A stretch of 48,637 nt of DNA from Calothrix sp. MO_192.B10 (GTDB lineage: Bacteria; Cyanobacteriota; Cyanobacteriia; Cyanobacteriales; Nostocaceae): contig JASJDS010000082.1 of the NCBI GenBank assembly GCA_030065055.1, positions 1 through 48,637 on the forward strand, in the 5' to 3' direction. The notes beneath the pieces are model-generated. The model had not been told where the DNA came from. It made no database searches and saw only the letters and a list, made by a program, of their open reading frames with translations. A program made the translations under genes and the position numbers. Below, piece by piece: positions 8,967 through 17,698 of this stretch. Every line of letters starts with the position of its first letter. The first letter of the stretch is position 1.

Positions 8967-10742
8967 TCATTGGTTTTCAGAGTTAGAAACCAACACAGGC
9001 TGTTGATTCAAGGGGACAGTAAATGTCACAGTAGAACCCAAACCTTCTCCTAAGCTATAAAAATTAACCTCTCCACCCATAGCTTCAATCAATTTTTGGG
9101 ATATTGCCAAACCTAAACCCGTACCACCATACTGACGAGTTCTAGAGCCATCTATCTGAGAAAATAATTGAAATAACTTATCCTGCTTGTCTAAAGAAAC
9201 ACCAATCCCTGTATCTGCAACCCTTACTCTGACCATACTGGGGAATTGCTGACCTTGAAATACTACTTTTTTATTAATCACATCCGCGCTAACAGTGATA
9301 CCACCTTCATGGGTAAATTTAAGGGCATTACCCAAAAGATTGAGCATGACTTGCTTCAGACGCTGGTAGTCGCCAAGAATCGTGATTTCATCACAAGTAT
9401 CAGGCATTTGCATTTGGAAACTCAGGTTTCTGGCTTCAGCCTGGGGACGGGAAAAATTCTCAACATCAGAGAATAATTCATTTAATGTTACTGATTGCAA
9501 TTCCAGTTCCATTTTGCCCGCTTCAATGCGGGAAATATCGAGAATATCGTTAATAATATCTAACAGGTGTAGGGATGATTTATGGGCTTCTTGCAGGAAC
9601 TGTCTCTGTTCCTCAGGATCTTCCGCCATTCCCTCCAAAATCAGCTTCAAAAAGCCAATCATACCATTTAAAGGCGTTCGCAATTCATGGGAAACATTGG
9701 CAAGAAAATCGCTCTTGCGACGGGTTGCTTCTTCCGCTTGTTGCCGTGCATCTTTTAATTCTTTACACAGAGTAGCATGGGCGATCGCTGTTCCTAATTG
9801 TTCGCCTACTTCCTTGGCTAACTCCATTTCCGAAATAGTAGGAGGATGGCAAGTTTTGCGGGTTGCTACGGCGATTAATCCATTGGGTTGCCCTTGATAA
9901 GAGGTAGCAACTACCAGCAGATGATACTGACTGAACAAAGGATGAAGGGGTGATTCAATAAATACAGGCTCCAATGTTGTTAATGCCTGCTTAAAACCTG
10001 GTTCTCCAGCAATATTTATATCTAAACCCAACATGGAACTAACTGTGGGCTGATGGTATTCTGCTTTTACTTTCAGAGCATAATCATCAGGTTGGTATGG
10101 ACAAATAATACAATGCTCTGGATTGAGGACCTCACCTAAACCATCAACAGTTTGTTGCCAGATAATATCTATATCTAAAGTTAACAGGATATTTTTAGTA
10201 ATTTGCTGAATTAGCTTTTGATTGCGCTGGGAACGTAAAACTACATCTAGCTCCTGGGTTTGCTGCGTCCCCAGATTCATTTCTAATGTTTTATTTTCTA
10301 TCTGTAATAGTCGCCCCATAGCTAACACTTTTGTTGCCGCACTTCCTCGTTTTGGCATAATTGGGCTAATCACCAGTTCAAATTCCAGTAAATGTTGATG
10401 GTAACTAAACCAGCACCTACATTTTTCTGGCTCTAAATTTGATAGTACCCGGTGTAACCTTTGTAAATAGGTAATTTGATCTACCGGAGCAAAAATTTCA
10501 TCTCCAGAGCACTCATTGACTATTTGCTGTAAGTTCAATATTTGACTTGGAGGCGATATCCCTTCACTTCCTGGGACATCGCCTTGCTGCCAATAAAAGC
10601 TTAGATAGCGTCCCGTTTCATCCTGAGTGTATACTAACTCGGCTCCCAAATTTAGTAATGAACCATTAATGTTACTGGTCATAGACTCCAGATTCTCGGA
10701 CAACAATACATCGGATATTCGGGAATTTGCGATAATACTCAT
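8967..10742 (-). CDS. PAS-GAF sensor histidine kinase
   Basis: This 591-residue protein has a PAS-like N-terminal domain (about 30-145), a GAF domain (about 180-325), a short coiled linker and a HisKA domain with H352 in ANVSHELRTPLNG. The ATPase domain follows, with an N-box (LLGNALKFTHEG, N472), G1 (VADTGIGV) and G2 (YGGTGLGLAIS). It should autophosphorylate on H352 and pass the phosphate to a response regulator, but no receiver domain or regulator gene is adjacent, so it is an orphan kinase. There are no transmembrane segments, so it is probably cytoplasmic. The GAF domain lacks an obvious bilin-binding Cys-His pair, though CIICPYQ near 211-217 is cysteine-containing. The ligand is unknown. 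Confidence 0.93.
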   Translation of the reverse strand: MSIIANSRISDVLLSENLESMTSNINGSLLNLGAELVYTQDETGRYLSFYWQQGDVPGSEGISPPSQILNLQQIVNECSGDEIFAPVDQITYLQRLHRVLSNLEPEKCRCWFSYHQHLLEFELVISPIMPKRGSAATKVLAMGRLLQIENKTLEMNLGTQQTQELDVVLRSQRNQKLIQQITKNILLTLDIDIIWQQTVDGLGEVLNPEHCIICPYQPDDYALKVKAEYHQPTVSSMLGLDINIAGEPGFKQALTTLEPVFIESPLHPLFSQYHLLVVATSYQGQPNGLIAVATRKTCHPPTISEMELAKEVGEQLGTAIAHATLCKELKDARQQAEEATRRKSDFLANVSHELRTPLNGMIGFLKLILEGMAEDPEEQRQFLQEAHKSSLHLLDIINDILDISRIEAGKMELELQSVTLNELFSDVENFSRPQAEARNLSFQMQMPDTCDEITILGDYQRLKQVMLNLLGNALKFTHEGGITVSADVINKKVVFQGQQFPSMVRVRVADTGIGVSLDKQDKLFQLFSQIDGSRTRQYGGTGLGLAISQKLIEAMGGEVNFYSLGEGLGSTVTFTVPLNQQPVLVSNSENQ

Positions 10743-10927
10743 GATTCGAGTTGTTTAGACAAAGGGACGCTCAAAGCATTTTCGTGCATCGACACTTAGA
10801 TGATGGCATATTTTTTTACCAATAAGCCAGCATTTAAATGGGTATTTTGTGGGTTATAACACTGTAATGAAGAGGAGGTAGGAGCTTTTTTATACTCCTT
10901 ACATACCTTGATGCTTGACTTGAAACT

Positions 10928-11182
10928 TCAATCATTCCATTCACCCCGAGGTGGTACGTGCATTCGTCTAGGGGTTCTGGTTAGTTCATCATCTCTATTG
11001 GTTTCACCCCGTAACCACTGGCGAATGGCAACTTCAATCACTTTACTGGGATCGTTAGTTAAATGTTGGATTTGTTCTAGCAGCTCAGAATCTAAGCGGA
11101 TAGCAATTTCTACCTTTTTGGCAAATTTTTGATTCACCTCGGTGGCTGTATTGGCTGTATCGGCTGTATCTTTCATATTCAT
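10928..11182 (-). CDS. Ribbon-helix-helix (CopG-like) DNA-binding protein
   Basis: This 84-residue protein has a basic strand and two helices at about residues 23-60 (KVEIAIRLDSELLEQIQHL, then SKVIEVAIRQWLRG), the layout of ribbon-helix-helix repressors and antitoxins. A second Met at codon 3 is an alternative start. The N-terminal DTADTANTA stretch is encoded by three tandem 9-bp units (11144-11172). No toxin gene adjoins it, so a stand-alone regulator or an orphan antitoxin is possible. Confidence 0.7.
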   Translation of the reverse strand: MNMKDTADTANTATEVNQKFAKKVEIAIRLDSELLEQIQHLTNDPSKVIEVAIRQWLRGETNRDDELTRTPRRMHVPPRGEWND

Positions 11183-12207
11183 AGGTTGGGATGCTCTAAT
11201 TGGGTTTTTTCCAAAACTTTGTAAACAGTAAACAGCTTGATTGATTTACTATCCAGGGCTTTCACTAATGGAATTTGCCCCTTGATTCTGCATTACACAA
11301 TGCTTCATATTTATTGTACGCCTCTGACCGCATAATGCCAGTAGCCGTAATTAGACCTTTATATATTGTTGACAGTTCATTCGTCCACCGTTAAACCTGT
11401 TTGACAACGAATTTCTGCTCCTATCAAAATAATACGGGAGGATGAGAACCCCTGTCTTTTAAGATGTTATTGGCGAATTAGGGTTATCACCCTCTTGGGA
11501 GTGGGGGAGAAAAAACCAAGTCCAAATTATTCCAATAATCCCCAATTTTTAGCCTAGTGAGGGGTCAAACCTACTATTCGCCAACAGTATCCTTTTAAGG
11601 AGGGGATGAAATCCGACCCGTCAGGTTTTAATCCGGCGTTTCTGGTAAAGTGTAGATACCAACACAGGATGAGAAACTCCTTTAACAAAACCTGTTGAGG
11701 TTCACCAACTACGACAACTGAAAGTATAGGGTTGTGCTGAGAAGTCTTTTTTTTGCACCTTTGGCACGTAAAACTTTCAAGGCTGGAAGACCTAAAGTAG
11801 CCGTACAGCCCTTCAGGGTCGAGGCGGGTAGGACTGTTTGAGCCAGTCAAAGCCCTTTGGGGCAGAACAACGTTGCTCCCTCCGATTTTTAATCGGCTCA
11901 GCAACAACAGTTCAGAATCCTGGTTTTTCCAAAGCCAAGAGAGTTCAATTATAGATTACAACCAAGAAGGTAGGTGTAGAGGATGGTTGATACGTTGATA
12001 GTTGATGGTTGACAGTCTTTAATTCATCATTCCTTCCCTCCTTCACTCTTTCACTCCTTCACTCCCACACTCCGGGGTACAGAAGCCTTCCCTTGTCTAC
12101 TACCTGATGGCTTTTGCTATAACTAGAAGCGCGATCGCCCAGAAAGCATTAAAATACGTTAAGTAACTACGTTTTTATCCTCAGTTGCTGGTAAAGCAAA
12201 AAAGTAT
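11183..12207. other. Long intergenic region before lepA
   Basis: No credible protein gene. It contains the candidate structured RNA at 11564-11930, then heptamer-like TTGATAG/GTTGATG repeats (about 11985-12020) and a CTCCTTCACTC polypyrimidine tract (about 12030-12072). The lepA promoter must lie in the last 100-200 bases. A 117-codon minus-strand frame (11554-11907) lies inside the RNA candidate and is judged spurious. Confidence 0.5.
11564..11930 (+). ncRNA. Candidate HEARO/IscB-type omega RNA, no iscB gene
   Basis: This stretch is more GC-rich than its surroundings and full of short stems: CCCT/AGGG near 11811, GCCC/GGGC near 11853, and a compound hairpin 11872-11905 (GTTGCT and CCGATT arms pairing with AATCGG and AGCAAC). 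It begins right after a GTGA tetranucleotide (11557-11560), and HEARO RNAs are known to insert after ATGA or GTGA. HEARO elements occur widely in cyanobacteria, often without the IscB nuclease, and no iscB is seen here. Orientation and ends are inferred. A decayed element of another type is the main alternative. Confidence 0.35.
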
Positions 12208-14019
12208 ATGACTGACGTTCCCGTAAATCGCATTCGTAATTTTTGTATTATTGCCCATATAGATCACGGGAAATCCACCCTTGCCGATCGCTTGCTACAA
12301 GTTACTGGTACTGTGGAAACACGGCAAATGAAGGAACAGTTCCTCGACAGTATGGATTTGGAACGGGAGCGCGGCATTACAATTAAGCTGCAAGCTGCCC
12401 GGATGAATTACAAGGCAAAGGATGGACAGGAGTATGTACTGAATCTAATTGATACTCCTGGACATGTTGATTTTTCCTATGAGGTGTCCCGCTCTTTGGC
12501 CGCTTGTGAAGGGGCTTTGCTGGTGGTGGATGCTTCCCAAGGGGTGGAAGCACAAACCCTGGCAAATGTATATTTGGCACTGGAACACGATTTGGAAATT
12601 ATCCCCGTTTTAAATAAAATTGACTTGCCGGGGGCTGAACCAGAGCGAGTTGTGGGGGAAATTGAAGAAATTATTGGCTTGGATTGTAGCGATGCGATTC
12701 AAGCTTCTGCTAAGGAAGGTATTGGGATTGATGAAATTTTAGAATCTATTGTCAAACGAGTACCACCACCCCGTGATACCGTAGAACAACCTTTACGGGC
12801 ACTGATTTTTGATAGCTACTATGACAGCTACCGGGGGGTGATTGTCTATTTCCGGGTGATGGATGGTACGGTGAAAAAAGGCGATCGCATTTACTTAATG
12901 GCATCGGGTAAGGAGTATGAAATCGACGATTTAGGTGTGCTTTCTCCCAATCAAAAGCCAGTGGAAGAATTACACGCTGGGGAAGTAGGCTATCTCTCAG
13001 CGGCGATTAAAGCCGTGAGTGACGCGCGGGTAGGAGATACCATTACTTTAGTTAAGTCGAAGGCTCCAGAGGTATTACCGGGCTATACAGAGGCAAATCC
13101 AATGGTGTTCTGTGGGATGTTCCCCATTGATGCGGATCAGTTTGAAGATTTGCGAGAGGCTTTGAATAAGCTCAAACTCAATGATGCGGCGTTGCAATTT
13201 GAGCCGGAAACTTCCAGTGCTATGGGTTTTGGTTTCCGTTGCGGTTTCCTCGGCTTGCTGCACATGGAAATCGTCCAGGAACGGTTGGAACGGGAATATA
13301 ACCTGGATTTAATTATTACTGCCCCTTCCGTAGTTTATCGGGTCACAACGGTGAAGGGTGAGTCAATGTATATTGATAACCCCAGCCATTTACCTCCTCC
13401 CAATGATCGGGAAAAAATTGAAGAACCCTACGTCCAGGTGGAGATGATTACTCCCGAAACCTTTGTGGGAACTTTGATGGAATTGTCACAAAGTCGCCGG
13501 GGTATTTTTAAGGATATGAAGTATCTCACCCAAGGGCGAACTACCTTAACCTATGAGTTGCCCCTAGCGGAAGTGGTGACAGACTTTTTCGATCAAATGA
13601 AGTCGCGATCGCGGGGCTATGCTAGTATGGAATATCACCTGATTGGTTACCGGGAAAATCCTTTGGTCAGGCTGGATTTAATGATTAATGGCGATCCGGT
13701 GGACTCCCTAGCTATGATTGTTCACCGGGATAAGGCCTATGGTGTAGGTAGATCCATGGCAGAAAAACTGAAAGAACTTATCCCCCGCCATCAATTTAAA
13801 GTTCCCATCCAAGCTGCGATCGGTAGTAAAGTAATTGCCAGTGAACATATTCCCGCTTTACGTAAAGATGTACTGGCTAAGTGTTACGGTGGTGACATCA
13901 GCCGTAAGAAGAAACTCTTACAAAAACAAGCCAAAGGTAAAAAGCGGATGAAATCTGTAGGTACTGTTGATGTGCCCCAGGAAGCGTTTATGGCGGTGCT
14001 GCGTTTAGATCAGCAATAA
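12208..14019 (+). CDS. lepA: Elongation factor 4 (LepA) GTPase
   Basis: The 603-residue protein matches LepA in length and order of domains. G1 is AHIDHGKST (about residues 16-24), the switch region [10 protein letters not shown]3 DTPGHVDF, G4 NKID and G5 SAKEG. Domain II, the EF-G-like domains ([14 protein letters not shown]) and the LepA-specific C-terminal domain with [13 protein letters not shown] follow. LepA is a ribosome-binding translational GTPase that affects back-translocation or initiation under stress. It is monocistronic and ends in a strong hairpin shared with the convergent gene at 14025-14456. Confidence 0.98.
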   Translation: MTDVPVNRIRNFCIIAHIDHGKSTLADRLLQVTGTVETRQMKEQFLDSMDLERERGITIKLQAARMNYKAKDGQEYVLNLIDTPGHVDFSYEVSRSLAACEGALLVVDASQGVEAQTLANVYLALEHDLEIIPVLNKIDLPGAEPERVVGEIEEIIGLDCSDAIQASAKEGIGIDEILESIVKRVPPPRDTVEQPLRALIFDSYYDSYRGVIVYFRVMDGTVKKGDRIYLMASGKEYEIDDLGVLSPNQKPVEELHAGEVGYLSAAIKAVSDARVGDTITLVKSKAPEVLPGYTEANPMVFCGMFPIDADQFEDLREALNKLKLNDAALQFEPETSSAMGFGFRCGFLGLLHMEIVQERLEREYNLDLIITAPSVVYRVTTVKGESMYIDNPSHLPPPNDREKIEEPYVQVEMITPETFVGTLMELSQSRRGIFKDMKYLTQGRTTLTYELPLAEVVTDFFDQMKSRSRGYASMEYHLIGYRENPLVRLDLMINGDPVDSLAMIVHRDKAYGVGRSMAEKLKELIPRHQFKVPIQAAIGSKVIASEHIPALRKDVLAKCYGGDISRKKKLLQKQAKGKKRMKSVGTVDVPQEAFMAVLRLDQQ

Positions 14020-14064
14020 ATGAACTACCAGCCCTTACTTCGTTGAAGGGCTGGTAGTTCATTT
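14018..14064. terminator. Bidirectional hairpin between lepA and convergent gene
   Basis: A perfect 19-bp stem (14018-14036 with 14046-14064) closes a 9-base loop. It begins inside the lepA stop codon and contains the last codons and stop of the minus-strand gene 14025-14456. It has no long U-run but ends in ATTT on one side and ATTT on the other, so it could terminate both transcripts. Confidence 0.8.
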
Positions 14065-14456
14065 GGGTAAAGATAAACATAGACCTTTTTTACCTGCTGA
14101 TACTGATAGTTGCGCCAATTTCGCCATAATACCCTAGCTTCTGTAAAGTTCATTGTATAATTGTCAGGAATTGGACAGTATTCATACCTAGTCCATCCAT
14201 TTTGTGTACTGCTAATTGGCATGAGGTGATGCTCTAGCAGTACTTTGTTGATCAATTCCCAATAGCGAGATTCACCATTGACAAGAAATGACTGAAAGTT
14301 GCTTGCCTCATCAACATTAGCTAGCATATTCCCACTTTTACTCATCAACAGAATTTTTTTACAGGCTGTTTCGATACGCAAATTATGGTTAAACCATGAC
14401 TCCGTTTCTCCCTGTACAAATTTATGAATCAGAGTGATATCGTCAACCACATTCAT
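14025..14456 (-). CDS. Hypothetical protein, 143 residues
   Basis: Not recognised. The protein is acidic to neutral, without membrane segments or a signal peptide. It begins MNVVDDITLIHKFVQGE and has an aromatic central part (NGWTRYEYCPIP) and WRNWRNYQYQQVKKVYVYLYP near the end. The last ten codons (LPALQRSKGW and stop) lie within the 19-bp terminator stem, so the C-terminus may have been replaced or extended by the hairpin sequence. It is convergent with lepA and has no partner gene beside it. Confidence 0.65.
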   Translation of the reverse strand: MNVVDDITLIHKFVQGETESWFNHNLRIETACKKILLMSKSGNMLANVDEASNFQSFLVNGESRYWELINKVLLEHHLMPISSTQNGWTRYEYCPIPDNYTMNFTEARVLWRNWRNYQYQQVKKVYVYLYPNELPALQRSKGW

Positions 14457-15031
14457 GACTCATCTTTGATAAATAGGCACTTATAGCGCTACGCGCAAGT
14501 CAACAGTCAAAAGTCACGCATTTTACTATTCATAGGTTTGGTGCGTTCAATAATGTCCTAACCTAATTGCGTAATGCTATATCTGACAACTGATGCTCAT
14601 TAATATCAGTAACCACGGATATTAATGTCCTTAATTACACATTCAGCTTCAGTAATGTAATTCAGGATGATTTATCCCATAAATGGTAAAACTTTTTTGC
14701 TGTCACTCTCGTGCCAAGGCTCTGCCTTGGTAGGTGTGACGTGAGGCTCTGTCTCGATTTGGAGGCAGAGCCTCCAGCCCTGTGTTCCTTGCCAGAGTCA
14801 AGGAACAAGTCTTGTCACAGATGTAGGATGAACTTTTACCCTCGAAAGATTATTTAGATATGGCTGAAATAGCCGCACAGCAAGGGATTACGGAATGGTA
14901 ACTAATGAGCCGACTAGTAGAAAACTGTAAAAAAGCCAAAACCGAAGCTTTGCAGTGTAGGGGTGGAATCGGATAATTGAGTGAGGGGTACAGCTCAATA
15001 AGGCACATTCATAATATTAAGGAGATTGCCA
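14457..15031. other. Repeat-rich spacer
   Basis: No intact gene. It includes the composite palindromic repeat 14701-14820, a short coding-like scrap (about 14869-14900) ending early, and the first of two related segments (about 14918-14978) that flank the next gene. The last 15 bases carry the ribosome binding site of the gene starting at 15032. Confidence 0.5.
14701..14820. repeat. Composite palindromic repeat, copy A
   Basis: Three successive small hairpins: CCAAGGC-TCTGCCTTGG, GAGGCTC...GAGGCAGAGCCTCC and TTCCTTG...CAAGGAAC. The same block, inverted and somewhat shorter, occurs at 44301-44400, with the outer 22 bases matching at all but one position. No coding capacity. Confidence 0.75.
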
Positions 15032-15358
15032 ATGTCCGAGTTAGTTTATGGTATTGCACAATTAGAAGTTTATAGTGTCGCTAAAAAATATTGTTCAGAT
15101 ACTTTCAATATTTTTGAATTATGCGGAATCATTAAAAATTTGGAAAAACAATTAGATAAATATATACAGAATGATTTAGAAGATACAAGATTAGAAATAC
15201 GTGCAATCGGAGAATATTTAGCTGAAAATGGAGGTTATGAATTAATGTTTGCTGTTTGTTGTTTATTAAGATTAAAAAATAATGATTTTGAACTAATTAC
15301 AGAGAGTATATGGAGTGGGATAAAAGATATCAATGGTAATGTTTGTTGGTTGGCATAG
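15032..15358 (+). CDS. Hypothetical protein, about 108 residues
   Basis: Not recognised. The ATG at 15032 is chosen because TAAGGAG lies 7-8 bases upstream. A TTG two codons earlier is less likely. The protein looks alpha-helical and soluble, with LEKQLDKYIQNDLEDTRLEIRAIGEYLAENGGYELMF in pieces resembling small helical cyanobacterial proteins. Its codons are more AT-rich than the neighbours. It is bracketed by two related segments (about 14918-14978 and 15620-15682), which hints at mobility. Confidence 0.6.
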   Translation: MSELVYGIAQLEVYSVAKKYCSDTFNIFELCGIIKNLEKQLDKYIQNDLEDTRLEIRAIGEYLAENGGYELMFAVCCLLRLKNNDFELITESIWSGIKDINGNVCWLA

Positions 15359-15822
15359 TATAAACATAAACTATCTAATTAGGGTCTGCCGAATAACTTT
15401 AAAAATCTTATGCTGTAAGCTTTTCAGGCGATTCTTGTCGGAAAAAGTGCAAGAGAATAAGGATATAAGGCTTAAAAATCTTGTATTGACAATTTATTGG
15501 AATTCAAAAAATTGTCAACAGGAAGGCTAAAACTGTTAAGAGTTCCCTGTTAAGAGTTCCCTACCCCCACAATCATGACTTTTTCAGCAAGCCCTAATTA
15601 CTAGCTAACAGCAAGAAAAATGTAGAAAAACTAATTCTAAAGCTCTAAAGCTTTGCTATGTAAGGGTAGAATCGGATAATAATTAAAAGCTACCCTTAAA
15701 CCAGGGGAAAATATGCCAGTTGCGTAAGTCCTAACTTATTACTTATTACCTACTTTTTCTAGCTCTCCCACACATTTTTTTATTCACCCGGTGGGCAGTG
15801 CCCACCCTAATAATGAATAATC
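15359..15822. other. Gene-free spacer with repeats
   Basis: No supported gene. It contains the second flanking segment (about 15620-15682), a TGCGTAAGTCCT half-element (15721-15732) that matches the ends of the unit at 33250-33341, a TTACTTATTACT tract (about 15735-15757) and the palindrome at 15790-15806. Confidence 0.5.
15790..15806. repeat. 17-bp palindrome GGTGGGCANTGCCCACC, copy 1
   Basis: A perfect palindrome around one central base, 16 bases downstream of the malic enzyme stop. Copies occur at 33171-33187 (15 bases after psbA) and 41021-41037. It may act as a 3' hairpin. Confidence 0.7.
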
Positions 15823-17214
15823 TTAACAAGAAGCAATACCTTCTTGACGAGCAGCTCGTTGTACTGCACCAGCAACAACAGTAGCTACTCGCTCATCGAA
15901 AACAGAAGGAATGATATGTTCTCGATCTAGATCGGAGGGTTTGATTAATGAAGCGATCGCATTTGCAGCTTCTAGGTACATGGTAGCTGTAATGGTAGCA
16001 GCTCGACAATCTAATGCACCGCGAAATACCCCAGGGAAGGCTAAGACGTTGTTAATTTGGTTGGGGTAGTCGCTGCGGCCGGTAGCAATCACGGCAACAT
16101 CGTTGTAAATTAATTCTGGCTGAATTTCGGGAATGGGGTTTGCCATCGCAAAGACAATTGGATCTTTCGCCATAGATTTCACCATTTCTGGGGTGAGTAC
16201 TCCTGGGGCACTCAAGCCAATAAACACATCAGCCCCTTGCATTGCACCAGCTAAAGCACCTTGGGCTTTGACAGCAAATTCCTGCTTTTCTGGGGTTAAA
16301 TGGGGGCGACTGGTGGAAATAATTCCTTGGGAATCGCACATCCAGATGGTTTCTGCTCCAGCTTTACGCAGCAGCCGAGCTACGGCAACTCCAGCGGCTC
16401 CGGCACCATTAATTATAATCCGGACTTGTTCTATGGGTTTATGTACTAATTTCAAAGCATTTAATAAAGCCGCTAGGGTGACAATCGCGGTACCATGTTG
16501 ATCGTCATGAAATACAGGAATATCTAATTCTTGCCTGAGTCTGGCTTCAATTTCAAAGCAACGGGGAGCTGCAATATCCTCTAAGTTCACCCCCCCAAAC
16601 ACGGGGGCAATATTCTTAACTGTACGCACAATCTCCTCTGTATCTTGGCTATCTATACAGATGGGGAAAGCATCGATACCAGCAAATTCTTTAAATAACA
16701 TGGCTTTCCCTTCCATTACAGGTAAAGCTGCTGCTGGACCCAAATTACCTAAACCCAATACAGCACTACCATCAGTCACAATGGCAACCATGTTTTGTTT
16801 GACAGTTAGATTATATACTTCCTCTGGATTTTGAGCGATCGCACTACAAATTCTACCTACCCCTGGAGTATAAGCCATTGCCAAGTCAGAAACGCTTTTG
16901 AGGTGAATACGACTGGCAATACTAATTTTCCCCCCCCGGTGTAAATTAAAGGTGCGATCGTAGACATTTAACACCTTAATATCAGGTAAAGCCTTCACCG
17001 CTTGCACAATTCCCTCAGCTTGTTCCGTACTTGCAGCATCGACGGTGAGATCCCGGATGGAAATTTTCCTAGTTTGCTCAATTAAATCAATTTGTCCTAA
17101 ATTACCCCCACTAGATGCGATCGCATTGGTAACACTAGCCAACATACCTATGCGGTTAGGTATTTCAATGCGAATTGTCAAACTGAAGCTGGGATTAGGT
17201 GTGAGGTTTGCCAT
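15823..17214 (-). CDS. ACT-domain malic enzyme
   Basis: The 463-residue protein has an ACT regulatory domain (about residues 9-80, IRIEIPNRIGMLASVTNAI), then the malic enzyme N-domain with AMAYTPGVGRIC, VTDGSAVLGLGNLGP and MEGKAML, and the NAD-binding domain with INGAGAAGVAVARLL near 270. It decarboxylates malate to pyruvate with NAD or NADP. The cofactor cannot be fixed from sequence alone. The short bacterial form with an N-terminal ACT domain suggests allosteric control by a small ligand such as an amino acid. Pyruvate could feed the PEP synthase encoded at 26421-28877. It is monocistronic. A palindrome follows the stop. Confidence 0.95.
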   Translation of the reverse strand: MANLTPNPSFSLTIRIEIPNRIGMLASVTNAIASSGGNLGQIDLIEQTRKISIRDLTVDAASTEQAEGIVQAVKALPDIKVLNVYDRTFNLHRGGKISIASRIHLKSVSDLAMAYTPGVGRICSAIAQNPEEVYNLTVKQNMVAIVTDGSAVLGLGNLGPAAALPVMEGKAMLFKEFAGIDAFPICIDSQDTEEIVRTVKNIAPVFGGVNLEDIAAPRCFEIEARLRQELDIPVFHDDQHGTAIVTLAALLNALKLVHKPIEQVRIIINGAGAAGVAVARLLRKAGAETIWMCDSQGIISTSRPHLTPEKQEFAVKAQGALAGAMQGADVFIGLSAPGVLTPEMVKSMAKDPIVFAMANPIPEIQPELIYNDVAVIATGRSDYPNQINNVLAFPGVFRGALDCRAATITATMYLEAANAIASLIKPSDLDREHIIPSVFDERVATVVAGAVQRAARQEGIASC

Positions 17215-17268
17215 GCTGTTATGGTTTGATATGAGTAGCTAAATTTGGAAATTGACATGATTTGATGA

Positions 17269-17669
17269 CAATCTCCAATTAATTGGTTTCAGATCAAAGA
17301 TTATCTTACATATAAACTGGGTATACTCAAAAATAATCCCCACCGTGCAGCATATTATATTGAATTGATTGCTAGCTGATGAATATCTCAACCAAACGAC
17401 TTGAAGAAATTCAGAATATTCCCGATGAAGAACTTGACACTTCTGATATTCCTGAATTAGATGCTCATTTTTGGGAAAATGCCAAACTTGTTCAACCAAT
17501 TACGAAACAAGCAATCTCATTAATAATTGATAGTGATGTTTTGCAATGGTTTAAATTTGTAGTGCGGGCCGGAAAGCCCGCATCAGATATCAAGGGAGCT
17601 TTCCGGCTCCCACTAAGCAATATTTTTGAAAAATTGGGATGCTCGGCGTGCGCCACCATCATAAATTAA
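17269..17669 (+). pseudogene. Decayed antitoxin-like gene disrupted by a palindromic repeat
   Basis: The frame from 17379 encodes MNISTKRLEEIQNI... and ...QAISLIIDSDVLQWFK, which resembles the core of BrnA-type antitoxins (DxDVLxWFK). The expected ribbon-helix-helix tail after WFK is missing. Instead the frame enters a GC-rich palindromic repeat at about 17562-17610 (GCGGGCC...GGCCCGC-like and AGCTTTCCGGCT elements) and ends in unrelated residues. Just upstream, a short frame (17269-17379) ends with TGA overlapping the ATG by one base, as in a toxin-antitoxin operon, but I cannot identify it. The truncated protein may be expressed but is unlikely to be a working antitoxin. Confidence 0.6.
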
Positions 17670-17698
17670 CCTCTTCACTTCCAAGATAATCGCTACAA

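Noticed and set aside
11554-11907. 117-codon minus-strand protein
   Set aside because: It overlaps a structured GC-rich block, has no recognisable domain and lacks a good ribosome binding site; the RNA reading is preferred.
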